The position numbers and the translations under genes were made by a program. Positions 23,901 to 31,900 of a DNA stretch of 64,000 nucleotides are shown one piece after another. Source of the DNA: Cheiracanthium punctorium (lineage: Eukaryota; Arthropoda; Arachnida; Araneae; Cheiracanthiidae); contig JAWZYV010013269.1 in NCBI GenBank assembly GCA_038373885.1, positions 80,573 to 144,572 on the forward strand, read 5' to 3'. Position 1 is the stretch's first letter. Each line of letters begins with the position of its first letter. The notes under the pieces are model-generated. The model had not been told where the DNA came from. It ran no database searches and worked only from the letters and a program-made list of their open reading frames with translations.

Positions 23901-26773
23901 ATAAAAATTTGATTTAGTAAAAATACCTATTTCTATATTGTTTTTATTTTGTTTGGTGGTCTCTGGTCAAAATACAGTTTTATTTTTGCCAATTTGCAGT
24001 ATAAAAAATTGGGAAACACTAGATTGTTATTATGTAATTCTAAATACTAAATACTAATGCTCTAAATACTAAGAAATATGACAGTGCTTTAATATGCTTG
24101 ATTAATTATTATGTAATCCTTAAATTGTGTCAAAATTTTGGTGTCTTTCAACTTTTGACTGAATCATTTTAAATAGTGTAATTTTAAAAAATACCTTTTT
24201 GTAATTTGAGTATTTTTATACATTTTCAAAGTTAGTTAAATATACTGATTCATTCAGTTATAGCAACTTATTTATAATTATTTTGTATTCAATATAACAG
24301 AGTGTTATTTAATAATGGCATATAAATTTTCATATTCAATTGAAGAAAAAATTCAATATTAAATTCCCCATAATACTTATTACAACACAAGATTGATCAC
24401 AACTCGCAATTTGGAAACTTGAAGTCTGATCATACCATTTCAAAATTAAAATTTAGATAACTACTATTAGTATACTATAGCATTACTTGTTATAAAACAC
24501 TTGATATTCTTAAAAAAATAGATCTCAATTACTTCAGCTGAATCATTGATTTCTACATTGAATAGTTAAGTCACTGATTACGCACCACATATGCATGCAT
24601 ACACAAAGATTAATGGGTCATGTTTTTGCCAAAGGTTTTTTTAATATTACAAAATTAAAAGCTTTATACTTTTCCAGATGCTTGGAAGCATACTAAAATT
24701 ATTCCTGTCTTTAAAAAGGGTGATATAAATGATTGCAAAAATTATCGACCTATTGCTATTTTAAGTCCCTTTTCCAAGATATTTGAAATTATAATGCGCA
24801 ATAATGTTTTTCAGCAAGTTAAAATTTTAATTTCCTCATCTCAACATGGTTTTTCCTAAACAGTTTATACTTACTAATTTATTTTGTTTAAATAACAATA
24901 TTATTTCTGTGTTTGAAAATGGATATCAACATGATGTCATTTATACCGATTTTTCCAACGGAATTTTACCTGTACTTCTAGTGTTCCCAAGGTTCTAATT
25001 TGAGACCTTGACTTTTTATTTTGTTTATTAATGATTTGTGTTCAGTTTTGAAATTTTCTAAGTATCTTTTATTTGCTGATGATCTGAAATTATTTAAGGA
25101 GATAGGGTCTGTTAATGATGCTTGTCTTTTACAAAGTGATCTTAGTAGTTTATATGAATGGTGCACTGACAACAAATAACTACATTTCATAATATTAAGA
25201 AGTATTATTAGTTATTCTCGTAAATCTCAAACTTTAATTTATTCATATCATATATTAATAATCTTCCTTCATTTCGTTCGGATTCTATAACTGATTTGGG
25301 CATTGCTTTCGACAGGAAATTTGATTTTTCAATCCATATCAATAACATTATCTCTAAAGCTTACAAAAAACTTGGTTTTCTTAAGTACAAAACTAAAGAA
25401 TTTTCTAACCTTCATGCTTTAAAAATCTTATACTTCAGTTTGATACACTCTAATCTTGAATATTGTAGTCTTATTTAGAATCCGTATTATGAAAATTCTT
25501 GAGTGGGTGCAGACTTGGTTTGCACGTTATTTATATTACAAAACTAATCCAATTTACATTCCAAATATTTCTTCATCTTACTTGAGAATTGTTTTGGGTC
25601 TTCCTAGTTTAAGTTCTCGTCGTGATCTATTTTGTTTATTATTTTTTTTTATAAAGTTGTCAATAATAGGGTAGATTGTAGTGATATTCTTCAGAGTATT
25701 TGTGTAAATGTACCGAACAGGTCTCTTCTTAATAGTCATTTATTTGTGGATCCAATTATAAAATATAATTACATTTACTTTTCGTTATATAAAATTTATA
25801 ATAAGTTTTCTTTGGATTTGGTTATTTTTAACATGTCTTTTAAAGTCAAGTGTTTTGAACTTTTGCAGTCATCACTGGTATTTATTTTATCTCTGTACTT
25901 TATTTTACTTTTAATTTTGTCTTATGTAATTTGTACTTTTATATGCATCACTGTAAATGGATTTTAATCTGTAGTGTGCATTTCTTTGATAAATCTATTA
26001 ATTTATTTATCAGAGTTCCTTTAATAATAAGCACAGAATATGTTTATACTAGTGTTCCAATCCTGGGGTTTTAAAAAGATAAGCTAATTAAATGTAATGG
26101 AAACACAGTATTAATTTTTCGCTGTTGAAGAATACATAAACTGACATAATGAATTATTATGTTTTCCATAAACTTACTTTACATTTGTTCTTATCTTTTA
26201 ATAAAGGCAAAGGCTTTCTTTGTGGCTGCATCGAATTTAGCTCAACATCTGTTTGAGCCACATTATAATCAAGCATTACTTGCAGAAAAGGTTTGTAACA
26301 TACATTTTCTTAAGTAATAATTTGATAACTTGTTTTTTTTTTCAATTTCTAAAGTTGTTAAACATTTTGGCTGAATAGTTGTTCTTATTCTTTAGTTCAA
26401 ACCTTAAAAATAAAATGAAGTTATTTACAGCTTTATAATTATGATGTTGTAAATACTAAGAAATATGACAGCTTGAATAAATTATTTACTGTAATTTTCT
26501 TTTTCTTCTGGAATAAAGAAATAATTCTTAAATTAAGAATTTTCTGTTACATTAAAATGATAGCTTTTTAAAACAAACTTTCCCCAAAAGGTAAAACATG
26601 TTTTTTCACATTAATTTTCTTGATAAAGTCAATATTTTTTTTTTCTTTAATTGCAGACTGGAGACTTGCAAAATGCATATTTCATGGTGCAAAAATCTTT
26701 GGAAGCATATCCTGATCATGCAGATTCTAAAGAACTGTTTCAAAGAATTAAAACATTATTTACAGCTTTATAA
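2562..26773 (+). CDS. TTC8: Tetratricopeptide repeat protein 8 (BBS8), 11 coding exons, N-terminus outside window
   Basis: Seen: eleven AG/GT-bounded exons join in phase to 463 residues and a TAA: 2562-2740, 5658-5814, 6658-6792, 8799-8884, 11791-11878, 14118-14228, 15321-15460, 18841-19012, 19095-19217, 26207-26290, 26657-26773. The joined protein follows vertebrate TTC8 along its length: the low-complexity N-terminal part (DENAIAQVARPGTS, RPGTMEQAIRTRTAYTARP, SSSGRFVRLGTASM), then about eight TPR units from residue ~180 to ~450, for example GKCYYRFGMFRDAEKQF and YNNLALCCFYSQQHDMA. Known: TTC8 is a subunit of the BBSome, the coat that moves membrane proteins in and out of cilia, built largely of TPR and beta-propeller subunits. 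Inference: about 50 N-terminal residues lie in one or more exons upstream of base 1, because no matching exon is found in 1-2561. No frameshift or premature stop is present, so the gene looks functional. Confidence 0.96.
3399..4200 (+). repeat. Tandem duplication in TTC8 intron
   Basis: A unit of about 318 bp beginning AACTAATTATGTCATGAACT occurs at ~3399 and ~3717 with high identity. It is followed by two copies of a ~120-bp piece (GATTGTGAAACAATCTTAAA, then CTACAGCCTTAAGTATAATG). No coding potential; looks like local unequal exchange or replication slippage. Confidence 0.8.
5658..5814 (+). CDS. TTC8: TTC8 coding exon b
   Basis: Acceptor ATCTTAG, donor ACG|GTAGTG. It completes the split Arg codon and encodes the RP-rich linker (RPVTQSGRPLSG, RPGSQSGRPGTMEQAIRT, ARPITSSSGRFVRLGT), the most recognisable non-TPR signature of BBS8. 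Confidence 0.95.
6658..6792 (+). CDS. TTC8: TTC8 coding exon c
   Basis: Acceptor TTTTAG, donor CAG|GTATGT. 45 codons in phase 0, starting ASMLSQPDGPFINFARLNIS and ending HDNDIRQ, equivalent to vertebrate ASMLTSPDGPFINLSRLNL. Confidence 0.95.
7179..7818 (+). mobile_element. Internally deleted mariner-type transposon
   Basis: Terminal inverted repeats read CAGCGTGTCCGAAAAGTC on the left and the complement of CAGGGTGTCCGAAAAGTC on the right, flanked by TA at 7177-7178 and 7819-7820. Inverted similarity extends about 100 bp inward. From 7389 a broken frame reads MATAIEKAHCVGWYFE, stop, then KSITTVQRKFRNMF, the N-terminal helix-turn-helix seen in many arthropod mariner-like transposases. Near 7560 RATKGAHIEL resembles the C-terminus of such proteins. 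The catalytic middle is deleted, so the copy is dead. Confidence 0.82.
7880..8470 (+). repeat. LTR-like repeat, copy 1
   Basis: Begins with the near-palindrome TGTGATGCAGATCATCACA and carries TATAAATA at ~8152 and AATAAA near its end. A second copy in the same orientation is at 35944-36504. The TG start, TATA-like box and AATAAA suggest a solo LTR, but I cannot define a TG...CA end or a target duplication. Confidence 0.45.
8799..8884 (+). CDS. TTC8: TTC8 coding exon d
   Basis: A poly-T tract and TTAAG acceptor precede it; donor ACAG|GTACAA. Encodes ALDIAAQATQACQYEDWWWK then FQLGKCYY, the start of the TPR array. Ends two bases into an Arg codon. Confidence 0.94.
9975..11615 (+). mobile_element. 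1.64-kb GGGTCATTCCA transposon with basic ORF and spaced motif
   Basis: Terminal inverted repeats of 27 bp with one mismatch begin GGGTCATTCCACAAGAAT. Both flanks read ATATATAT, a possible 8-bp duplication in low-complexity sequence. The left third carries CAGTCCCCTGGC at 10158, 10357, 10547 and 10704 and an inverted form at 10738. A possible spliced leader acceptor (TTTTATTACAG) precedes the ORF at 10890. Probably an internally deleted member of a larger transposon; I cannot place it in a known superfamily. Confidence 0.7.
10890..11481 (+). pseudogene. Lys/Arg-rich transposon protein fragment, frameshifted
   Basis: From ATG at 10890 an 87-codon frame encodes a highly basic protein (MAPIKNKKSRDEILQKKREQ... 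LKKKKKKGQRKS). The frame ends at 11153. In shifted frames, coding-like sequence continues: APTSSDNINNSNSTSNSILT, LKKVQSKKRRLQRYMEKK, then KKQVNRFKQRYKRLRRSIDE and LTPQSKIEQMAIFSKMFK before TAA at 11481. The A-runs near 11032 and 11320 are likely sites of slippage. It resembles the basic N-terminal part of uncharacterised animal transposon proteins; function (DNA binding) is a guess. Confidence 0.55.
11791..11878 (+). CDS. TTC8: TTC8 coding exon e
   Basis: Acceptor TTATTTAG, donor AAAG|GTTTGT. Encodes FGMFRDAEKQFKSSIKQQDM and IDSYLWMGK, equivalent to vertebrate LGMYREAEKQFKSALKQQ. It lies just 3' of the nested pogo-like element that ends at 11721. Confidence 0.94.
12072..12560 (+). repeat. TTAACCCTTTAAAC repeat, copy 1
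   Basis: Begins TTAACCCTTTAAACTAAGTG. It shares an ordered series of segments with 40440-40925 (CAAGCATTAGTCAATATTTC, CAGAATTATTTGTTATCAGT, GCTCAATTTAAC, CCAATCGCATGTCATAGAG). The TTAACCCTTT start is piggyBac-like, but a right terminus is not clear. Confidence 0.5.
12561..14117. other. TTC8 intron, nothing recognised
   Basis: Only A+T-rich sequence and short A-runs (13635-13655). No repeat match inside the window. Confidence 0.6.
14118..14228 (+). CDS. TTC8: TTC8 coding exon f
   Basis: Acceptor TTTTTAATAG, donor GAG|GTATAA. 37 codons: VYIGLDQPLAALDMYKQGLE, KFPEETFLMIHTARIYE. TPR helices; phase 0 at both ends. Confidence 0.94.
14939..14982 (+). repeat. Poly-T run of about 44
   Basis: Uninterrupted T tract in the TTC8 intron between exons f and g. 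It could be the A-tail of a minus-strand retrocopy, but nothing recognisable lies to the right of it. Confidence 0.8.
15321..15460 (+). CDS. TTC8: TTC8 coding exon g
   Basis: Acceptor ATTAACTAG, donor ATAG|GTAAAA. Encodes GLNDPDVAVKYYRDVLSYEA and then IAANHFYSDQPEVALRYY, equivalent to the conserved NHFYSDQPEIALRFYRR segment. Ends within an Arg codon. Confidence 0.94.
15461..17557. other. TTC8 intron, nothing recognised
   Basis: A+T-rich intron; an A-run at 17437-17454. GGTGACTTTTTTGTCGCCAA at 17520 is a short imperfect palindrome next to the retrocopy. Confidence 0.55.
17558..18623 (-). mobile_element. Probable polyadenylated retrocopy of unknown origin
   Basis: A 22-base T run at 17558-17579 reads as a poly-A tail on the minus strand. 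The left flank CCTTGGTGAC (17548-17557) and right flank CTTTGGTGAC (18624-18633) match 9 of 10 and would be the target duplication. The body is unusually poor in G on the plus strand, unlike its surroundings. It has no long ORF. It contains two ACCAATCACATAAT boxes near its putative 5' end. It could be a retroposed non-coding transcript or a LINE fragment. Confidence 0.4.
18841..19012 (+). CDS. TTC8: TTC8 coding exon h
   Basis: Acceptor TCTGAACAG, donor CTG|GTAACA. Completes the Arg codon, then RLLQMGVCNSELYNNLALCC and FYSQQHDMAVMCFERALALA, ending WYNIGHLAL. Very close to vertebrate BBS8. Confidence 0.95.
19095..19217 (+). CDS. TTC8: TTC8 coding exon i
   Basis: Acceptor TTTTACAG, donor CAG|GTATAC. 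An 82-bp intron separates it from exon h. Encodes GIGDKNLATQCLRLALVANN and YNNLGVIEGTKGNLDQ. The following intron is about 7 kb and contains the fold-back element and the dead LINE. Confidence 0.95.
19448..23412. mobile_element. 3.97-kb fold-back element with ~820-bp inverted arms
   Basis: The left arm 19448-20265 and right arm 22591-23412 are inverted copies of each other from the outer ends (GGGTCATTCCATGCCAGATC and its complement) to AGCAGG inside. For example GAGCTCTCAAAGTTCAGATG at 19589 pairs with CATCTGAACTTTGAGAGCTC at 23251. AAAA flanks both ends. The outer GGGTCATTCCA is shared with the element at 9975. The 2.3-kb core has no intact transposase; a short frame near 21540 reads SGFSPGSLARHIAQQVSLTD. 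It lies wholly in the TTC8 intron between exons i and j. Confidence 0.8.
20291..20735 (+). repeat. MITE-like repeat R, copy 1
   Basis: Ends carry inverted TGACTRTGTCATTTTATCNCT-type sequence (near 20298 and 20610). Inside, a unit of about 115 bp containing TAGTTCACAACAGCTTTRATC is tandemly duplicated. Further copies are at 37142-37375 (partial) and 47045-47690 (inverted). It sits in the core of the fold-back element. Confidence 0.6.
24660..25975 (+). pseudogene. Dead non-LTR retrotransposon reverse transcriptase
   Basis: Broken plus-strand frames read PDAWKHTKIIPVFKKGD and NYRPIAILSPFSKIFE (RT block 1), QHGFS, then FILFINDLCSVLKFSKYLLF followed by ADD (the FADD catalytic box near 25072), and thumb-like FSIHINNIISKAYKKLGFLK and ALKILYFSLIHSNLEYC. 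After 25500 LRIVLGLPSLSSRRDLF and VPNRSLLNSH follow. This is the order of a Jockey/CR1-type RT. Several stops and frameshifts; 5' half missing. Located in the TTC8 intron between exons i and j. Confidence 0.8.
26207..26290 (+). CDS. TTC8: TTC8 coding exon j
   Basis: Acceptor TTAATAAAG, donor AAAAG|GTTTG. Encodes AKAFFVAASNLAQHLFEPHY and NQALLAEK, equivalent to ARALLQTASSLAPHMYEPHF. Confidence 0.93.
26657..26773 (+). CDS. TTC8: TTC8 terminal coding exon k
   Basis: Acceptor TTAATTGCAG. Encodes TGDLQNAYFMVQKSLEAYPD and then a short helix ending LFTAL before TAA at 26771-26773, close to where vertebrate TTC8 ends. Confidence 0.94.
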   Translation, partial: TGDLQNAYFMVQKSLEAYPDHADSKELFQRIKTLFTAL

Positions 26774-26990
26774 TTAATGAAAGAATATATTTTTATGTAG
26801 ATAAAATTTTTAAAGTGCCTTAATTTGCTCTGATTGATTCAAATTTTATTCTTGTTCATGTCTAGTCTGATGAAAGTTATGTAAACTTTATTTTTAATAA
26901 TTAATATTGTGAAATTTGTCATTAAAATTTGAATGTTAATAACACCTTTGAAATGAATATTATAATTTGAACAGCAAAATTAGTGAAGTA

Positions 26991-26996
26991 AATAAA
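26991..26996 (+). other. TTC8: TTC8 polyadenylation signal
   Basis: AATAAA lies 218 bases after the TTC8 stop codon and is the first canonical hexamer I see downstream. It implies a 3' UTR of roughly 240 bases. Placement is inferred from the motif only. Confidence 0.5.
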
Positions 26997-27850
26997 TTAT
27001 AATACAGCTAAGCCTCATTAAGAAGGAGGCGATGGTGAGCAAAAATCTTTTTGTGTTAACCAAAATTTGGTTAACTGATGAAACAGCAATATTTTAAATG
27101 ATATCTGTAGGAAAATATTTTATGGCCATTATCAATATTTTTATGCAAAAAGGTACATTTCTAACATTACCACACACACACAATCCTCTACTCACACAGA
27201 TGTACACATATCAAAAGTAGTATATGTACTGCAATATATTCTTAGAAAAAAATAAGTAAGAAGAAATAAAATGTAAAAATATATTTACATCTAAGTTAGA
27301 CATTTCAAAAATCATTCATTGACTTTTGTCATGATTCTTGCATTCTACATTTGTTTAAAAGAAGTCCACTTTTTCCAAACTGCCCAAAGCATAATTAGCA
27401 ACCTCATATGAAGCCTTCGTCACTTCATTGAAGGACACTCAAAAGATTGACTTCCACATTAGCTTCTTCCATTTTATTAACCTCTTCCTCTTTATTCTCC
27501 TTTTTGGTTAAATAAAAGGTCATAACAAAGATCCCCCCCCCCATTAGGTGTAATATTTACTTTATCTTAAGCAATGCAGTTATTTTTTCCCAGCTAATGT
27601 GATGAGGAAACTGTTTTCCTTTGTCTAAAGCAAAATTTTCTATGAAGCATTTTCGTCTTGATGAGATTTGACTGAAATAAATCATTTTACTAAACTTAAT
27701 AGACAATTCATTCTAAATCGCATATAGGTGAACAAAACATCTGTTTTTACCTTGATGAACATTCTCTATTATTATTTATAGTAAATTTTGTCTAAAAAGA
27801 AAACTATTTAGAGGTTGTATATTGAGGGTAGATATGTTAAGTTAAACATA

Positions 27851-28113
27851 GGAGCAACAGACCCTTCCTCGAGGCCAAGGCCAGCACTGCCCACTCATGC
27901 CTTCTCGACCATGGGCTCAGGGATGCAGATGCATGTGCTTCGGCCAGGTGGTCAGTATGATCCAAAGCACCCAGTATTTTAACTGCCAAGCAAGCTTTAT
28001 CCTCATTTTATCAACCCACGCAAGGGATGAAAGACAGTCAACCTAGCCCAGCCCGGGAATCGAACCCAGGACCCATGGCACCACAATGCGCTGTCACACC
28101 ACTGGGCTTCAAA
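27851..28113 (-). repeat. tRNA-derived SINE, copy 2
   Basis: Read on the minus strand it begins GAAGCCCAGTGGTGTGACAG and has an intact B box, GGGTTCGATTCCC. Its body aligns with copy 1 (GAGCCCATGGTC and GGCCTTGGCC are shared). It lies in the TTC8/DHRS7 intergenic gap. The better-preserved B box suggests it is younger than copy 1. Confidence 0.78.
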
Positions 28114-28642
28114 GTACATATTGTTATTAAAAAGTATAGAGAGAGAATAGAAAAAGCTTGAATTAAATTAGTTTTGCATTAAGTAATATTCATGGTCATT
28201 TTGTTACTTTCGCATAACACAAAATATCTGCAACATATCCTAAATGCGATCTTGTAAACATAATGATGTTTATTTTATGTCATAACAAATATATTTTTTA
28301 TTTAAACTTCTTGCAATCCTATTTATTTTACTTTTGCAACACTTATTTTATATGAAAAAGCAATTAATTACATCTCTGATGATTCAGTTCTTTTTATAAA
28401 AACTATTATTGTTACAGTTAATCTTCAGCAATTCAATTTTGTGCTTTTGATTTTTTTTAATAAGATAGTGTTTGCTAAATCATTGCAATAAAATATTTTC
28501 CAGACAATAATCACATCAAAGGTTGTATATGTAAATTAAAAATTGATTCTTTGCATCAAAACTTAAAATATTTTTCTTTCAATTTCTACAGTATAAAGAA
28601 AATAAAAAAAAAATTACATCAAAACTTTTTTTTTAATGTAAC

Positions 28643-28648
28643 TTTATT
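28643..28648 (-). other. DHRS7: DHRS7 polyadenylation signal
   Basis: TTTATT on the plus strand is AATAAA on the minus strand, about 250 bases beyond the DHRS7 stop. It faces the TTC8 signal at 26991, so the transcripts converge without overlap if both are used. Confidence 0.45.
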
Positions 28649-28899
28649 CCAACAATATAAAATAAGTAGATTAATATACAATGCTTAGTATATAAAACTC
28701 AATAAAAATTTATAAAAACTCCATAACCAACAAAATAAAATTATGTACAAAAAAGTATATGGTTTACTGTATAAACTTTCAAAAGAAAAAACTGTTCATG
28801 CAAAAAAAAGTAATATTTTTAAAACATCATTCATTACTTCACAAGCATATTCTGTCATCAATGTATTTCCATGAAAACCAATCTAAGCCAAGAACACAG

Positions 28900-28960
28900 T
28901 TACCGTCCTTGTCTTAATTTCTTAGCCAATTCTTTTGAAAACACCAACTTAAGTATTATC
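28900..28960 (-). CDS. DHRS7: DHRS7 terminal exon 8
   Basis: Acceptor TTATTTTAG. The first base completes a Thr codon, then IILKLVFSKELAKKLRQGR and TAA at 28902-28900. The basic C-terminal tail is shorter than in vertebrates. Confidence 0.88.
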
Positions 28961-31900
28961 CTAAAATAAAATTTAAAAATTTTATATACCATACAATATC
29001 AAATGCAAGCATTTGAAAAGATAAAATGCACAATGACAATTTGAAATTGAATGGCCGTTCATGTCAAAATTCTTAATGTAGTTTAATAAATAATAAGTTT
29101 TTCTCCTGCATTGCATTATTAAAAACAGAATACAATTTCTAAGCTATTCATTTTTTTCTCTAATGGCAGAGAACTTGACATAAAATATAAAAGAAAAACA
29201 AAGAACAAGAAAATGAAAGAATGTCATTGTCTCCTTCAGCTTCTAGCCTCCTAATATTGTCTGACAAAGGAGGCCCCACGAAAAGCTCTGAAGGAGGTTA
29301 TGTGGTGGCCATACAATATGACAGGGTGCCTGCAGAGGGTGCAATAGGGATTCAAGAAGACACCCATGGCAAAAAGGTGTGCAGCCAGGCTGTTATGTTT
29401 AGTATAAAATCTAAAAATTGCAACCACCTCACGTCAAGGGAAATCTGGTATACATGTTTGGTCTACATGTCTCCAACTTTTGGAAGCAGTCCTAGTTCCT
29501 ATTTCTTTACAAAAATGGGAAGACATAAAATACTCGATGAGATGTTCCATTGTGCAAAAAGGAACTCTTGAATTTGTAAGTTGCAACACGCCAGCACCCT
29601 TCTTTGCTAATGCATCAGCCTGTTCATGACCACTGAGTCTGCAGTGTCTCGGGATCCACTGGAGTGCAATGGACTTTTTCATTAATTCCAGATTTTTAAT
29701 GGCTAATTGACATTCCAAAATTTCCCAAGATGGGTCGTAAGTAGAACATATGAACTGTACGGCAGGTCTGGAGTCAGAGAGAATGACAACTTTTTGAAAT
29801 TTATCACAGAGAACAACCAACTGCTGCAGAACTATGTGTATAGCAGATACCTCCACATCAAAAGCCATTCGGAAACTTCCAATAGGATAGTAAAAAGCAA
29901 ACAAGTTGCTGAAAACTCCTGCTCCAGCATTAGGTTGGTCACTCGAAAAGGAGCCATCAATGTAAACTCAAAACCATTCAGGTCCAAGGAATCTATTATT
30001 TAAAGTCACCAGACCACAAACGCAAAGAACTTCAGGAGCAATATTGTATTTCAGAAATGGAGTTCTAGGTTGTTCTTTATTTCATGTATTAGTAGTGGAT
30101 TATGTGGTTTCAAGATCTTATTCACTGATACAGGGAGGTGAAGCGTATTCCTGTGTCCATAACTCTTTGTATAAAACCATTTCGTGTTTTAAGATTTTGA
30201 GGTAAATTCTGGTAGTTTATTTAAAAAGTATCATTAAGGTGTAACAATTTTTCATATAGAGTAATAGCCTACTCAAATATGACCCTCAATGGCTTAGTAT
30301 TTGTGAGCAACAACATGGAAACAATGTGTGTGGTCTTGACCGGGCCAGTAATAAATCTAAGAGCTTGATTTTGAATAATCTCTATCTTTTCATCAGACTT
30401 CAGGCATAGTTATCAGTTATTCACAGCAATAAGTAAAAACGGACAGAATAAAAGTATGGTAAGTAGTAATTAGAGTTGACCTTGCACAGCCTCATAGGCA
30501 GCCCGCAAGTCTTTTGAGGATGGTTAAGCATTTTGTAACGCGATCAGAAAGATGGCTATTAATTTTAATCAAATGCATTTGACAAGAAAAAAAAATTAAA
30601 CCATCAATGAAATTTTAATACCTTTGCACTTAAAAAAAAAAGTTTTTAGCTAACATATAAAGATAACATTTGAGATTCTGCATTAATAAATAACAGTTAT
30701 TATGACATTCTGGGTTGTTTTGTGTATTCTGCATTGCCTATGCCCTTAAAGAAATTTCTGAGACATTTTTTATGCATATATGTATGGAACAATGCAGTGT
30801 AATTTAAACAATGAATAAACTTTTTACACGGATTTAAAATAATTAAAAATCTCCTAATTTATATTTCTTCATTGTTCAGGCTCCAGTAAAGAGGTTAAAC
30901 ACAACAATTAAGAATAATTAAAAATTAATTTTTGAGAATGTTTGCTAAAAGCAGGGATTAAGCTACAGTCACTTTTTCTGCAAAATGCGAAAGAAATAGA
31001 AGCCACTTTTGCTAAAATGAGATTGAATATCCAGTAATGCGATATGATTGAATATCCCTTATTGAATTTGCTGTAATTATCCCACTACATACAGTAATGT
31101 GAAAGAAGTTTTAGTGCATGGAATCTTATTAAAACTGACATTAAAATTATGTCATGTTAACAACTTCACATGATAAAAATTGAAGGCCTAGATAGGAAAA
31201 TTTTTAATTTTGACAAGCTTTTCAGAAGCAGGGAAGTTTGAAACAAAGAAAAATTTTGAGTTCTAAACCTAAGTGTTTTGAATAAAAATAATTTATGTTT
31301 TAAAATTGCATTCATTCTTTGTGTTGTTTGTTTTCATTTATATTTTTTCAAGATGCACAAAAATGCTGTTACCATCAACTTTTATGTGGGAATTGCCATT
31401 CCAGCATTTTGCTAAAGCTTTTCCCGCCATTTTCACTTTTTTGCCAAAAGATTTTTTTCTCTAGCTTAAACCCTGGCAAAAAGTGAAGTTTTGGGGAAGA
31501 TCTCTTTCTATGGGTATTTGTTTCTCTTTTTTTGTTTATTTTTTTTTTAACACACAATTTCATGCTTAGATCTTTATACCAAATTTGGCATATATATGTA
31601 CAATTTTTTTTTGTAACCCCAGTAACAGACATATACATCTTTTATAATAGGTAGATTAGCATTCATACTTTAAAAACATCACAAATTACCTTAAAAACTT
31701 TGGTTTCAATAAATTAATCAGCTGATTTGATAAAAATCATTGATACTTTGTTCATAGTATCTTTAACATGAATTTTTACGTAAACTACAAAAAACAAATA
31801 ACTTACGTTCTGAAAATAGTAGGCATGTATTGACCCAGGTAAAATACTATAAGCAGAGGATGAATTGTCATCCAACATTCATCTAATTTATAATATATAG

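Noticed and set aside
25632..25967. 111-codon plus-strand frame rich in Phe/Ile/Tyr
   Set aside because: It overlaps the dead LINE; part of it is the degraded RT tail in a shifted frame and the rest is A+T composition.
27000..27120. Left end of another pogo-like MITE (TACAGCTAAGCCTCATTAAG)
   Set aside because: No matching inverted end was found downstream, so an element cannot be supported.
29221..29571. 116-codon plus-strand frame
   Set aside because: It is antisense to the LINE 3' region, whose minus-strand product is recognisable.
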